This document shows positions 32,162 to 38,097 of a stretch of 40,782 nucleotides of DNA, piece after piece. Each line of letters begins with the position of its first letter. Within the stretch, counting starts at the first letter, position 1. The notes below the pieces were generated by a model. It did not search any database. It saw nothing but the letters and a program-made list of their open reading frames with translations, and was not told the DNA's origin. Made by a program: the position numbers and the translations under genes. Origin of the DNA: a virus. The stretch spans positions 1-40,782 of IMG/VR virus record IMGVR_UViG_3300044823_000222. One strand, written 5' to 3'.

Positions 32162-32407
32162 ATGGTTTATATGAGATATAGTTTCTTTGACATTTTGGAG
32201 GAGACGATGGTTGTTCGGGATTCACCACGCTTAAAGCGTTTTGAAGACTTATCAGCAGCCAGAGCCTTTATAGCTCGAAAGGAAGAAGGTGGGAGGTTCT
32301 TGATTGATAAGGCAACACTCTTTCGTAAGGCGAAAGGGAAAGAACTTAAGCTAGTCTCCTATGTCAGGGATGAGAATAATGATCTCAAAGAAGTACCCTT
32401 AGTTTGA
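32162..32407 (+). CDS. Small hypothetical protein
   Basis: The ATG at 32162 has AAGGAG eight bases upstream and gives 81 residues; the GTG at 32135 is upstream of that site. The protein is beta-rich and basic (MVYMRYSFFDILEETMVVRD, then FLIDKATLFRKAKGKELKLV) with no cysteines. It is divergent from the ssDNA-binding cluster and next to the RNA island. No family was recognised. Confidence 0.5.
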   Translation: MVYMRYSFFDILEETMVVRDSPRLKRFEDLSAARAFIARKEEGGRFLIDKATLFRKAKGKELKLVSYVRDENNDLKEVPLV

Positions 32408-32413
32408 ACGGAC

Positions 32414-32441
32414 TTGACAGATTCTGTAGGCTTGCTATACT
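32414..32441 (+). promoter_or_regulatory. Strong sigma70-type promoter for a small RNA
   Basis: TTGACA (32414-32419), a 16-base spacer and TATACT (32436-32441). It begins right after the stop of the 81-residue gene and no frame with a ribosome site follows. Confidence 0.7.
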
Positions 32442-32447
32442 ACCCAC

Positions 32448-32533
32448 ACTTGCGAATCAGGAGCAGGTAAAGAACGTTTTTAAAAGGCGTCCAAGCCTGA
32501 TTCTTGGAAGCCCTCTAAAAGCGTTTTTTGTTT
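32448..32533 (+). ncRNA. Candidate small RNA with strong terminator
   Basis: From about 32448 an 85-nt transcript would end in a long hairpin: AACGTTTTTA (32474-32483) pairs with TAAAAGCGTT, enclosing GGC/GCC and CCAAG/CTTGG, then TTTTTTGTTT. A second option pairs AATCAGG with CCTGATT. No open frame of note is present. The two alternative foldings are typical of regulatory RNAs. Class unknown. Confidence 0.55.
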
Positions 32534-32690
32534 ACGCATGCTGACGTGCGGAATGCCATTAACGTAATGGCTGTGACCGTCCCAGAATAGCTACTGGGTT
32601 AACAGGGCGCAGGCCTCGACTCGAAGCGCTCGACCACACCGCCAGCAGCCGCAGACAAAAAACGCTTGAACATTCCAGACCCGATTGGCG
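32534..32690 (+). other. Hairpin-rich non-coding stretch
   Basis: It holds three near-perfect stem-loops in a row: CGCA/TGCG, GCCATTA/TAATGGC (loop ACG) and CCCAG/CTGGG. No gene is visible. It may be part of the RNA island or a protein-binding region. Confidence 0.45.
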
Positions 32691-32696
32691 TATACT
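32666..32696 (+). promoter_or_regulatory. Promoter candidate for the large structured RNA
   Basis: TATACT at 32691-32696 is a good -10; TTGAAC at 32666-32671 is a fair -35 with a long 19-base spacer. Transcription would start near 32703. Confidence 0.45.
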
Positions 32697-32702
32697 GTTG
32701 AC

Positions 32703-33239
32703 GGCGATTCTTCGCCACGGAGGTGTATTATGGGCCAGGCTTCTAACTGGCTAGTGAGACGCTTCCGGCTCCGATTGTGCAGGTAGTGGCACGGAAGCAT
32801 ACAGCCCGCGCCAGGGAACGAGCCAAGACTGCTACTTGCCGGCGCAGCCCCGCGGGGCGCCGCACTTGCAAGGGGGCACCCAAGCGAGCCAATTGTGAAA
32901 CCTGGCCGTCGGTCGAATGCGGGAGCCTGTCAGGCAGAACTTCGCTTCGCGACGAAGAGAAGTCTGAATGTACGACAACCTTTGGCCGCCGATAAGGGGT
33001 GGCTCGGTAGCGAAAAGCGAACGGGCAATATACGTGACCGCAAGGCCCGAAAAGTATGCCTTTAGGGATTCTGGGCGAACGTTTATTGAGACCGGCGCCA
33101 ATAAATCGTACCGAGTCCACCCTGAAATTAGATCTCCAAAAACCAATCACTCTTCCATGCAACTAAAGCCGACATCACACCCATACGAAACCAGCAACGC
33201 CACCCTGCGCCAGTAGCGCGGGCCGGCGTTTTTGTTTTT
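32703..33239 (+). ncRNA. Large structured non-coding RNA candidate (about 535 nt)
   Basis: Stems read directly: GGCGA/TCGCC with a UUCU loop (32703-32716); GCCAG/CTGGC (32734-32751); GCTTCC/GGAAGC enclosing GTGC/GCAC (32761-32798); GCGCC/GGCGC (32808-32845); a 10-bp hairpin with a GC mismatch (32939-32963); a long-range helix, 32997-33009 with 33109-33122, 13 bp with one bulged T, that encloses CGGGC/GCCCG (33022-33049) and TTTATTG/CAATAAA (33082-33105). It ends in a terminator: AACGCC/GGCGTT around GCGC/GCGC, then TTTTTGTTTTTG. Short frames inside clash with this pairing. Size and phage context recall GOLLD and ROOL RNAs, but I cannot match either. Confidence 0.55.
33196..33239 (+). terminator. 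Rho-independent terminator of the large RNA
   Basis: AACGCC and GGCGTT enclose GCGC/GCGC and are followed by a T-run broken by two G's. Confidence 0.7.
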
Positions 33240-33253
33240 GTACAATTTACCGC

Positions 33254-33475
33254 CAGCCGGCTATCAGCGAATCCGGCCAAACAACTTCGGCTGAAACCGT
33301 ATCGGATGCAGCTCCAGTCCCCGCTCTGTCCCGACCTGACAACGGGGGACCGTCATCTGCACCTGATCCGGCGAACGCGGCACAGTTGAGCAGACAACAA
33401 TTCAGGACACGAAAGGGACGCCCTGACTGCTTGCAACCAAACCGCTCGGCGGCGAAAAATATAGGTTTTCCTTGA
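33254..33475 (+). other. Open frame without a start codon
   Basis: From the CAG at 33254 the frame stays open for 73 codons and ends FRTRKGRPDCL...AAKNIGFP. It looks partly protein-like (SRQQFRTRKGRPDC) but has no ATG, GTG or TTG start and no ribosome site. It may be a remnant, or chance coding-like composition next to the RNA terminator. Confidence 0.2.
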
Positions 33476-33549
33476 AGCACACCGGGCATCTGACGGGGTG
33501 TAAAGGTCTGTTGTGTTCAAAACGGCGCGGTGGTAAAATTTGCGGCGAG

Positions 33550-34119
33550 ATGGACTCACTATCATTCATAATTGGGATTCTTTTTGCCGTTCCTCTGTCT
33601 ATTGTCGCGAACCTATTGACTCCGCGGGTAGCATTATGGTGGGCGCGGCGTTCGGAGGCAATTCCAAGAAAGCGCCTCGCTAGAATTGATTTTGAACTTA
33701 AGCGGATTACACACGTCGATGATAATCCCATTGATGTTTTGGCGCAGGTAGTGTCGATAGTTGCGCAGTTTGTCGCTGGGCTTGGATTTTGTGGTATGAC
33801 TGCCGCGGCGGCAATAATAACTTCATCAGATCAGGTTAGGTTAAGTCAAGTGGCGAAGATCTCTGGTTTCTCGCCTAAACTATTCCTCTACTCGTCTGCC
33901 ATCATATTTTTCATAACATTATTATCCTTTGTTTTCTGGGTAAGTGTTCGAATGGATATCTCTACACCTCTTAGCCTCTTGACTCGTGATAAGCGTGATG
34001 ATCTTAGATATCAGTTAACCTGTGAAAGAAACAATATTATTAAGAAGTATCCAGAACTACTGGCAACTGTGGATAACTCCGCTTTGAAATCAGAAACCTC
34101 AACAAAATTGCTATCTTGA
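33550..34119 (+). CDS. Membrane protein with three helices, unknown function
   Basis: The ATG at 33550 gives 189 residues; the earlier in-frame ATG at 33472 would add a Cys/Lys/Arg-rich stretch. Hydrophobic segments lie at about residues 3-22 (SLSFIIGILFAVPLSIVANL), 64-88 (VVSIVAQFVAGLGFCGMTAA) and 106-130 (LFLYSSAIIFFITLLSFVFW). The C-terminus is soluble and charged. It could be an exclusion or signalling protein of the element; no family recognised. Its stop overlaps the -35 of the next promoter, and a DnaA box lies in its last codons. Confidence 0.55.
   Translation: MDSLSFIIGILFAVPLSIVANLLTPRVALWWARRSEAIPRKRLARIDFELKRITHVDDNPIDVLAQVVSIVAQFVAGLGFCGMTAAAAIITSSDQVRLSQVAKISGFSPKLFLYSSAIIFFITLLSFVFWVSVRMDISTPLSLLTRDKRDDLRYQLTCERNNIIKKYPELLATVDNSALKSETSTKLLS
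34068..34076 (-). promoter_or_regulatory. DnaA box (minus strand) inside a coding region
   Basis: A perfect box read through in frame as TVDNS. It may be coincidence, but it is one of six in the window. Confidence 0.4.
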
Positions 34120-34143
34120 CCCGTTTTGTACGTTTGTCATAAT
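34116..34143 (+). promoter_or_regulatory. Strong promoter for the tRNA-like RNA
   Basis: TTGACC (34116-34121), a 16-base spacer and CATAAT (34138-34143). The predicted start, about seven bases on, falls at the GCGGGG that begins the tRNA-like element. Confidence 0.65.
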
Positions 34144-34149
34144 GAATAT

Positions 34150-34284
34150 GCGGGGACGTTCGCAAGGACAGACAGGCCGCGGCCACCCATAGTGTATAAG
34201 ACTTTACGCTTTATGGGTGGGTGGTCTGGATTCAGGAAATAGCTAATTCCTCCAGTCGCCGGTGCAAGTCCGGCACCCCGCACA
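34150..34284 (+). ncRNA. tRNA-like RNA with acceptor and T-arm but no normal tRNA body
   Basis: GCGGGG (34150-34155) pairs with CCCCGC (34276-34281), giving a six-pair acceptor (the seventh position is A-A). The 3' side directly follows a T-arm: GCCGG (34258-34262), loop TGCAAGT, CCGGC (34270-34274). TGCAAGT keeps the 7-base T-loop shape but has G where tRNA has psi. About 100 bases replace D-arm and anticodon arm: a long hairpin ACCCATA/TATGGGT with GTGTA/TACGC, and a second CTGG..AGGAA/TTCCT..CCAG. The 3' end is ACA, with no CCA. Full length, about 132-135 nt, fits neither a tRNA nor tmRNA. It could be a tRNA mimic, a processed leader or a Y-RNA-type molecule. Confidence 0.5.
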
Positions 34285-34801
34285 ATTAACTCTCACCTTT
34301 ACGAACAAATTCCTTTTCGACCGCGACCAGCGCGGCGCCCCCCTAGAAATCCTCATAGCCTCCCACCTCCATAACCTTGGGCTTCCTGTCGGCTATAATC
34401 CGGCCAGCGGTACGGACGACCCCAGCCGTGAGGATTATGACCTATATGTAGGCCAACCGGACAACAGCCCGCTACTTGTGGAAACTAAAATGGACTGGCA
34501 GAGCGGCATAACCGGCCGAATTTTCGTTGAAGAAAAGACCCTCCGCAATACCAAAGCCAGCAAGTTCATAGTTGGGCGTCTACTCTTAGATGTTTTTGAC
34601 ACCAAAACGTTAATCGCCCTATACGACGCAAAGGATAGGATTAGGAACCTTGACGGCGGATACTTTGAGCAGTATGTCTACAAGCACACCACAGGCGGCG
34701 ACCAAGCGAACAATATGGGGATGTTGCTTGATTGGAAAGTTTGCAAAGAACACTCCACGCCGTTTTGGCGGGTGGCTAAAGAATTAACGCAACAGCAATG
34801 A
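34262..34801 (+). CDS. PD-(D/E)XK-like nuclease candidate
   Basis: The frame starts at a GTG (34262) that lies inside the T-stem of the tRNA-like RNA; it is the only canonical start after an upstream TAA at 34244. The 179-residue protein has YNPASGTDDPSREDYDLYVG, then LLVETKMDWQSG, where Asp in DYDL and ExK in VETK match a PD-(D/E)XK nuclease core; GITGRIFVEEKTL follows as a likely next strand. The first 12 residues may not be part of the fold. The stop overlaps the HNH gene (ATGA), so the two are coupled. It may cut DNA during recombination or defence. Nuclease activity is unproven. Confidence 0.55.
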   Translation: MQVRHPAQLTLTFTNKFLFDRDQRGAPLEILIASHLHNLGLPVGYNPASGTDDPSREDYDLYVGQPDNSPLLVETKMDWQSGITGRIFVEEKTLRNTKASKFIVGRLLLDVFDTKTLIALYDAKDRIRNLDGGYFEQYVYKHTTGGDQANNMGMLLDWKVCKEHSTPFWRVAKELTQQQ

Positions 34802-35322
34802 AGGAACTTAAGAACTATCCGGGGTATTGGATTGACACGGAGGGAAATGTTGTTTCTACTCTTTCTCGTCCACGAGCCTTGGCGAGTGAGCCTCACCCTA
34901 TTGCCCGGTGGAAGAAGAACGGTTATTGGGCAGTGACCCTTTGCTTACCGCGGAAACACAATTCTCCAAAACGACGGCACGAATACGTCCATAGACTTGT
35001 CTTGGAGACGTTTGTCGGCTCTTGTTCGTTCGGCCAGCAATGTCTACATCGAAACGGCATCCGTTCGGATGACCGGCTGGAAAACCTCTATTGGGGAACC
35101 TGCCAGCAGAACCAGCTTGACCGCGTGGCTCACGGTACCGACCACCGAGGAGAAAAGCACCAGCTTCACAAGTTAACCCCGTCTGAGGTTTACCACATTA
35201 GAGGCTTGATTGCCGAGGGAGTTTTTCACGACGAGATTGCTCCAAGGTTTGGAATTCACAAATCTACGGTTTCCAAAATCGCCACACGAAATTCTTGGGC
35301 GTGGCTTAAGGAGGCCGCATGA
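34798..35322 (+). CDS. HNH endonuclease with NUMOD4 and HTH modules
   Basis: A 174-residue protein. The N-terminus (LKNYPGYWIDTEGNVVST) is like a NUMOD4 DNA-binding motif. The middle holds YVHRLVLETFVG, then QCLHRNGIRSDDRLENLYWG, the HNH signature with His in HR and HRN and Asn in LENL. The C-terminus (LTPSEVYHIRGLIAEGVFHD, then FGIHKSTVSKIA) is a helix-turn-helix. This set is typical of free-standing homing endonucleases in phages. Overlaps of four bases (ATGA) join it to the nuclease upstream and the NinB-like gene downstream. It probably cuts and spreads within phage genomes. Confidence 0.8.
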   Translation: MKELKNYPGYWIDTEGNVVSTLSRPRALASEPHPIARWKKNGYWAVTLCLPRKHNSPKRRHEYVHRLVLETFVGSCSFGQQCLHRNGIRSDDRLENLYWGTCQQNQLDRVAHGTDHRGEKHQLHKLTPSEVYHIRGLIAEGVFHDEIAPRFGIHKSTVSKIATRNSWAWLKEAA

Positions 35323-35729
35323 CCCCAGTTTTTCTCGGAACCATAAAAGAAGGGAAGCTCTTCCTTGACAAGACCGTCCAGTTTAAACAACACCTTCAGA
35401 CTTTTCCTACTGGTAAACGTGTTGAGGTGACAGTTGAGAGGTTGAAGCATCCCCGAAGCAATCAACAGAACAGATACTATTTCGGCGTGGTTGTCCACGA
35501 GATTGCCAAGCATACCGGCCACGAGCCGGAGCAGGTTCACGAACTGCTCAAGCAGATGTTCAGCCCGAAGTGGCACTACCCGGCTGGCCTGATTGGCGCC
35601 GCCGGCATACCGACCAGTACGACCCGTCTCGACACACTGGAGTTCACCGACTACATCGAGAAGTGCCGGTTGTGGGCGAACGAGTTTTTGGGGCTACAGA
35701 TTCCGTTGCCGGGAGAGGTTACGGTTTAG
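35319..35729 (+). CDS. NinB-like recombination protein
   Basis: A 136-residue protein with VEVTVERLKHPRSNQQNRYYFGVVVHEIAKHTG, where RSNQQNRYYF is the core of the NinB/recombination-mediator family, followed by EPEQVHELLKQMFSP, a common extension. The C-terminal part (TSTTRLDTLEFTDYIEKCRL) completes the fold. In lambda relatives NinB (Orf) binds ssDNA and supports Red recombination. Coupled start with the HNH gene. The assignment rests on the RSNQQNRYYF core and context. Confidence 0.7.
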   Translation: MTPVFLGTIKEGKLFLDKTVQFKQHLQTFPTGKRVEVTVERLKHPRSNQQNRYYFGVVVHEIAKHTGHEPEQVHELLKQMFSPKWHYPAGLIGAAGIPTSTTRLDTLEFTDYIEKCRLWANEFLGLQIPLPGEVTV

Positions 35730-35877
35730 GGCGTTTGAAAAAATACACCATAATGCCAGCTTCGTTTTTCACCACGCTGACCAACTCCCATCCTTGATCT
35801 CCCATCGTATTTAGGAACGCCTGGATTCCCGATGTCATCAATGACTCTGTCGCCCACTCATATTCCCATTTTTGCAT
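35719..35877 (-). CDS. DUF4177-like 52-residue protein
   Basis: The minus strand encodes MQKWEYEWATESLMTSGIQA, then FLNTMGDQGWELVSVVKNEA and an IMVYFFKRP end. WEYEW...LN..G..GWELVSV...YFFKRP is the DUF4177 pattern of small beta-rich proteins. It converges on, and overlaps by 11 bases, the NinB-like gene. Function of the family is unknown. No strong ribosome site is visible. Confidence 0.65.
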   Translation of the reverse strand: MQKWEYEWATESLMTSGIQAFLNTMGDQGWELVSVVKNEAGIMVYFFKRPKP

Positions 35878-35897
35878 AGCATTTTAATTCTACACCA

Positions 35898-36176
35898 ATG
35901 AATCCGAAAGCCGTCAAGCAGCTTGCCAATCAGCACGGCTGGCGGTTTGTGGGGCAATGGCCAGACCAGCTCATTTTGGAGTTCAAGAAGATGGCCGACA
36001 AGATTCTGGTGAACTGCGAGAAACGCAGGGTGACCACGATTGTATACCACAACAAGTTTAAGAGCAGGTTCGGCGCGACGCGGCTGATGCGGGAAGATGT
36101 AACGGACGAATTGCTGACAAGCATTTTTGAAAACCCCCGAGTCCACACGGACAAGGGAAGATATTTGAAGAATTAA
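35898..36176 (+). CDS. 92-residue protein, possible first half of a frameshift fusion
   Basis: The protein begins MNPKAVKQLANQHGWRFVGQ, with Trp-rich strands and a basic middle (NCEKRRVTTIVYHNKF), and ends with TDKGRYLKN. Its last 45 bases overlap the start of the VRR-NUC frame, which lies in the -1 frame. The reading frame crosses A_AAC_CCC at 36131-36137. It may act alone, or a share of ribosomes may pass into the nuclease frame to make a fusion. No family was recognised. Confidence 0.6.
   Translation: MNPKAVKQLANQHGWRFVGQWPDQLILEFKKMADKILVNCEKRRVTTIVYHNKFKSRFGATRLMREDVTDELLTSIFENPRVHTDKGRYLKN
36131..36152 (+). promoter_or_regulatory. Possible -1 frameshift site (A_AAC_CCC plus small hairpin)
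   Basis: The heptamer 36131-36137 fits X_XXY_YYZ in the frame of the 92-residue gene. The -1 frame opens exactly here: its TGA is at 36128-36130, right before the heptamer. A four-bp hairpin GTCC/GGAC with an ACAC loop starts three bases later; this is a weak stimulator. Confidence 0.45.
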
Positions 36177-36550
36177 CCACAACGGCCATTCTCGAACAAC
36201 ACATCCAAAAGCAAATCCTCGACTACCTACGCTTTCGCGGCATCCCCTGCTACAAGCACCAGAACGCCGGCATCTATCGTGACGGGCGTTACATTCCTAG
36301 CCACACCCGCGGCGTTTCAGATATCATCGGTTGCATTCCTAAGACGGGGCGCTATCTGGCAATCGAGGTAAAGCGGCCGGGTGGCAAGCCCACGGCCGAG
36401 CAGCAGCAGTTCATCGACACGATTAACGCGGCGGGAGGGTTGGCGTTTGTGGCCAGCAGTGTAGAAGAGTGTGAGCGGGGTTTGGCGGGACTTTCTCCTT
36501 TACCTCACGCTCAACATACGAAGGCAGCATACAAAGCGATGGCACCTTAA
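36131..36550 (+). CDS. VRR-NUC nuclease without canonical start
   Basis: The frame opens at 36131 and holds TAILEQHIQKQILDYLRFRG, CYKHQNAGIYRDGRYIPSHT, then RGVSDIIGCIPKTGRYLAIE and VKRPGGKPTAEQQQFIDTIN. The D in GVSD and ExK in AIEVK are the VRR-NUC (PD-(D/E)XK-related) core; phages encode such single-domain nucleases for recombination or branch cutting. No ATG, GTG or TTG precedes the domain; only ATA, ATT (36188) or ACG (36182) are available, or a -1 frameshift from the upstream gene. The last 40 residues are beyond the domain and run tail-to-tail over the minus gene. Confidence 0.6.
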   Translation, partial: KPPSPHGQGKIFEELTTTAILEQHIQKQILDYLRFRGIPCYKHQNAGIYRDGRYIPSHTRGVSDIIGCIPKTGRYLAIEVKRPGGKPTAEQQQFIDTINAAGGLAFVASSVEECERGLAGLSPLPHAQHTKAAYKAMAP

Positions 36551-37160
36551 ATACGTCTTCTCCATCTTTCGTGAACGTCCATTCAATACCAAACGGCAGA
36601 ATTGCTTCTGGCTGATCTTTGTACCAAGCCCTTATCTCGGGATAATCTGTTGTGTCTGCTAGGCTAAACATTCGGACACGGGCACCATTGATTTGTTTTA
36701 GAGGCGGTTGTTTCTTTGTGACGGTATATTCCAGAAAAGCATCTTCGACAATGCTGTAATAGATTCGTTCCAACGGAACCCAGCTTACATGAGCCTCCCA
36801 TTGCACAATGATGATCTTGAATTTGGCAAGGAATTCTCGTAGTTCTTTGATAAATCCCAAGAAGCCGCCTCTGTAGGTTAAGTCGTGGGGAAATTCTGGA
36901 GGTACTAAGACCCCATTTGATATCAAATTGTCAAATACTGCATCGGCACGCCGGAGTAGATCCGAAGCAAATCTCTTGCTCATCTTTGTGTGTAATACCC
37001 AATCGCAATGAAACTTCAATGTTTGGTATTTGTCGGACGAGCCTGTCCTTTCAAGGAGTTTCCTGATATCCGCTAATAGTGATTTCAGAAGCGACGCATT
37101 CAACGGCTGGGATAGAGCCGACTTTATGCTTAGAACCAGTTTTGCCTTACTATCCATCAT
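36423..37160 (-). CDS. Unknown protein coupled to a tyrosine recombinase
   Basis: A 245-residue protein. The N-terminal half is helical (KLVLSIKSALSQPLNASLLK, then KYQTLKFHCDWVLHTKMSKR), the middle is aromatic (KELREFLAKFKIIIVQWEAH), and the C-terminal half is mixed. Its start lies inside the recombinase stop (ATGA), so the two form an operon. The 3' end runs 128 bases into the VRR-NUC frame on the other strand, where its last residues (PAHTLLHCWPQTPTLPPR) look less ordered. A role in integration or immunity is suggested by position only. Confidence 0.55.
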   Translation of the reverse strand: MMDSKAKLVLSIKSALSQPLNASLLKSLLADIRKLLERTGSSDKYQTLKFHCDWVLHTKMSKRFASDLLRRADAVFDNLISNGVLVPPEFPHDLTYRGGFLGFIKELREFLAKFKIIIVQWEAHVSWVPLERIYYSIVEDAFLEYTVTKKQPPLKQINGARVRMFSLADTTDYPEIRAWYKDQPEAILPFGIEWTFTKDGEDVFKVPSLCMLPSYVEREVKEKVPPNPAHTLLHCWPQTPTLPPR

Positions 37161-38086
37161 CTTGACAGCAAGGATAGCCCATCGTGGACCCGTTGTAAAT
37201 CCTCAATCCCGAGGCTTCTGAGGTACCGCTCCGTCGTGCTGATGGAGGAGTGTCCCAGAATCCGCTGGAGGTAGTAGAGGTTTCCACCAGCCCGCAAATA
37301 ATTAACCGCAAACGAATGTCTCAACGTATGCCAAGAACAACGCACCCCCACAATTCCAGCCTTCCGGCACAAGACCTTGAAATCACGCTCCGAGTTCCGT
37401 ACACTCAACGCGGTTCCCGTGCTGGTGCAAAACACCCGCGCCTGCTGATGGTTGGCCATATACCGAAACAAGACCTTGCGCAGCTCAATGCTCACTGGTA
37501 CGAGTCGCTGTTTGTTGCCCTTGCCGTGAACAAGAAAAACGAGGTTGTCAAAGTCCACATCTTTGCGCGCCAAGCCCAGCAGCTCGCTTATCCGCATACC
37601 GGTGTCCAGCGCCACAAGCGCAATGGCGTGCGCGCGGATTTGGTTACGGCCGACGGGCTTCCAGTGTACAAGCTTGGCGACTTGCTCCCTGCTAAACGTC
37701 GCTAGGATTTTCTGCTCTTCTTTTAGACGGGGGATTTTGACTTCCAGCTTTGCCCACTTCCAGAATGCCCGCATATGCCGGAGGTAGCAGTTCACCGAGA
37801 TGGCCGACATCCGTTGCCGCAACTCTCCAATTCGTTCCATAATGGATTGGCGGGTGTTCACGGCACCGAAAGCGTTGAAGGCGCACTGGTACGAGATGAT
37901 GGTTTTTGGCGACACGTTTTGCAGGTATTTTCGCTCTTGCAGGAACTGTGCAGTCAGACGCTCAAAATCCGCTGCTTTGTCCGTAAGTTGTTGAAAAGAA
38001 GGCTGGCGTAGCTCAGTTGGTAGAGCATCTGATTTGTAATCAGAGGGTCGGGGGTTCAAATCCCTCCGCCAGCTCCATAAAATCAA
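37157..38086 (-). CDS. Tyrosine recombinase (XerC/D-like), 5' end overlaps tRNA-Thr
   Basis: The body carries the N-terminal SAM-like domain (FLQERKYLQNVSPKTIISYQ) and the catalytic domain with Arg in DTGMRISELL, His-x-x-Arg in WHTLRHSF, a GHSS pair and a Tyr in TTERYL, so it is a complete strand-exchange enzyme. The nominal N-terminus (MILWSWRRDLNPRPSDYK) is the antisense reading of the tRNA-Thr gene and is not real protein. No ATG follows the tRNA; GTG at 37915 falls inside the first domain. Its natural start may therefore have been replaced when the element integrated, or lies in the tRNA. Coupled to the unknown gene downstream. Confidence 0.8.
   Translation of the reverse strand: MILWSWRRDLNPRPSDYKSDALPTELRQPSFQQLTDKAADFERLTAQFLQERKYLQNVSPKTIISYQCAFNAFGAVNTRQSIMERIGELRQRMSAISVNCYLRHMRAFWKWAKLEVKIPRLKEEQKILATFSREQVAKLVHWKPVGRNQIRAHAIALVALDTGMRISELLGLARKDVDFDNLVFLVHGKGNKQRLVPVSIELRKVLFRYMANHQQARVFCTSTGTALSVRNSERDFKVLCRKAGIVGVRCSWHTLRHSFAVNYLRAGGNLYYLQRILGHSSISTTERYLRSLGIEDLQRVHDGLSLLSR
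38002..38077 (+). tRNA. tRNA-Thr (anticodon TGT)
   Basis: Acceptor GCTGGCG/CGCCAGC, D-arm GCTCAGTTGGTAGAGC, anticodon stem TCTGA/TCAGA with loop TTTGTAA, T-arm GGGGGTTCAAATCCCTC and an encoded CCA (76 nt in all). It lies between two tyrosine recombinases and is the probable attachment site for one or both elements. Confidence 0.95.
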
Positions 38087-38097
38087 TTACTTACGCG

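Noticed and set aside
32777-32995. 72-residue basic frame from GTG
   Set aside because: It has no ribosome site and lies over several perfect stems of the structured RNA, so coding is unlikely.
32968-33216. 82-residue frame MYDNLWPPIRGG...
   Set aside because: It spans the long-range 13-bp helix and terminator approach; composition is only weakly protein-like.
34150-34284. Identification as tmRNA
   Set aside because: The total length is about 135 nt, the T-loop differs, and the only in-frame peptide does not end like a degradation tag.
38002-38077. Search for a second partial copy of tRNA-Thr as the other attachment site
   Set aside because: No T-arm plus acceptor copy was found elsewhere in the window; the other end probably lies outside.
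38002-38086. N-terminal peptide WRRDLNPRPSDYKSDALPTE of the recombinase
   Set aside because: It is the antisense reading of tRNA-Thr, a well-known annotation artefact, so it is not counted as protein.
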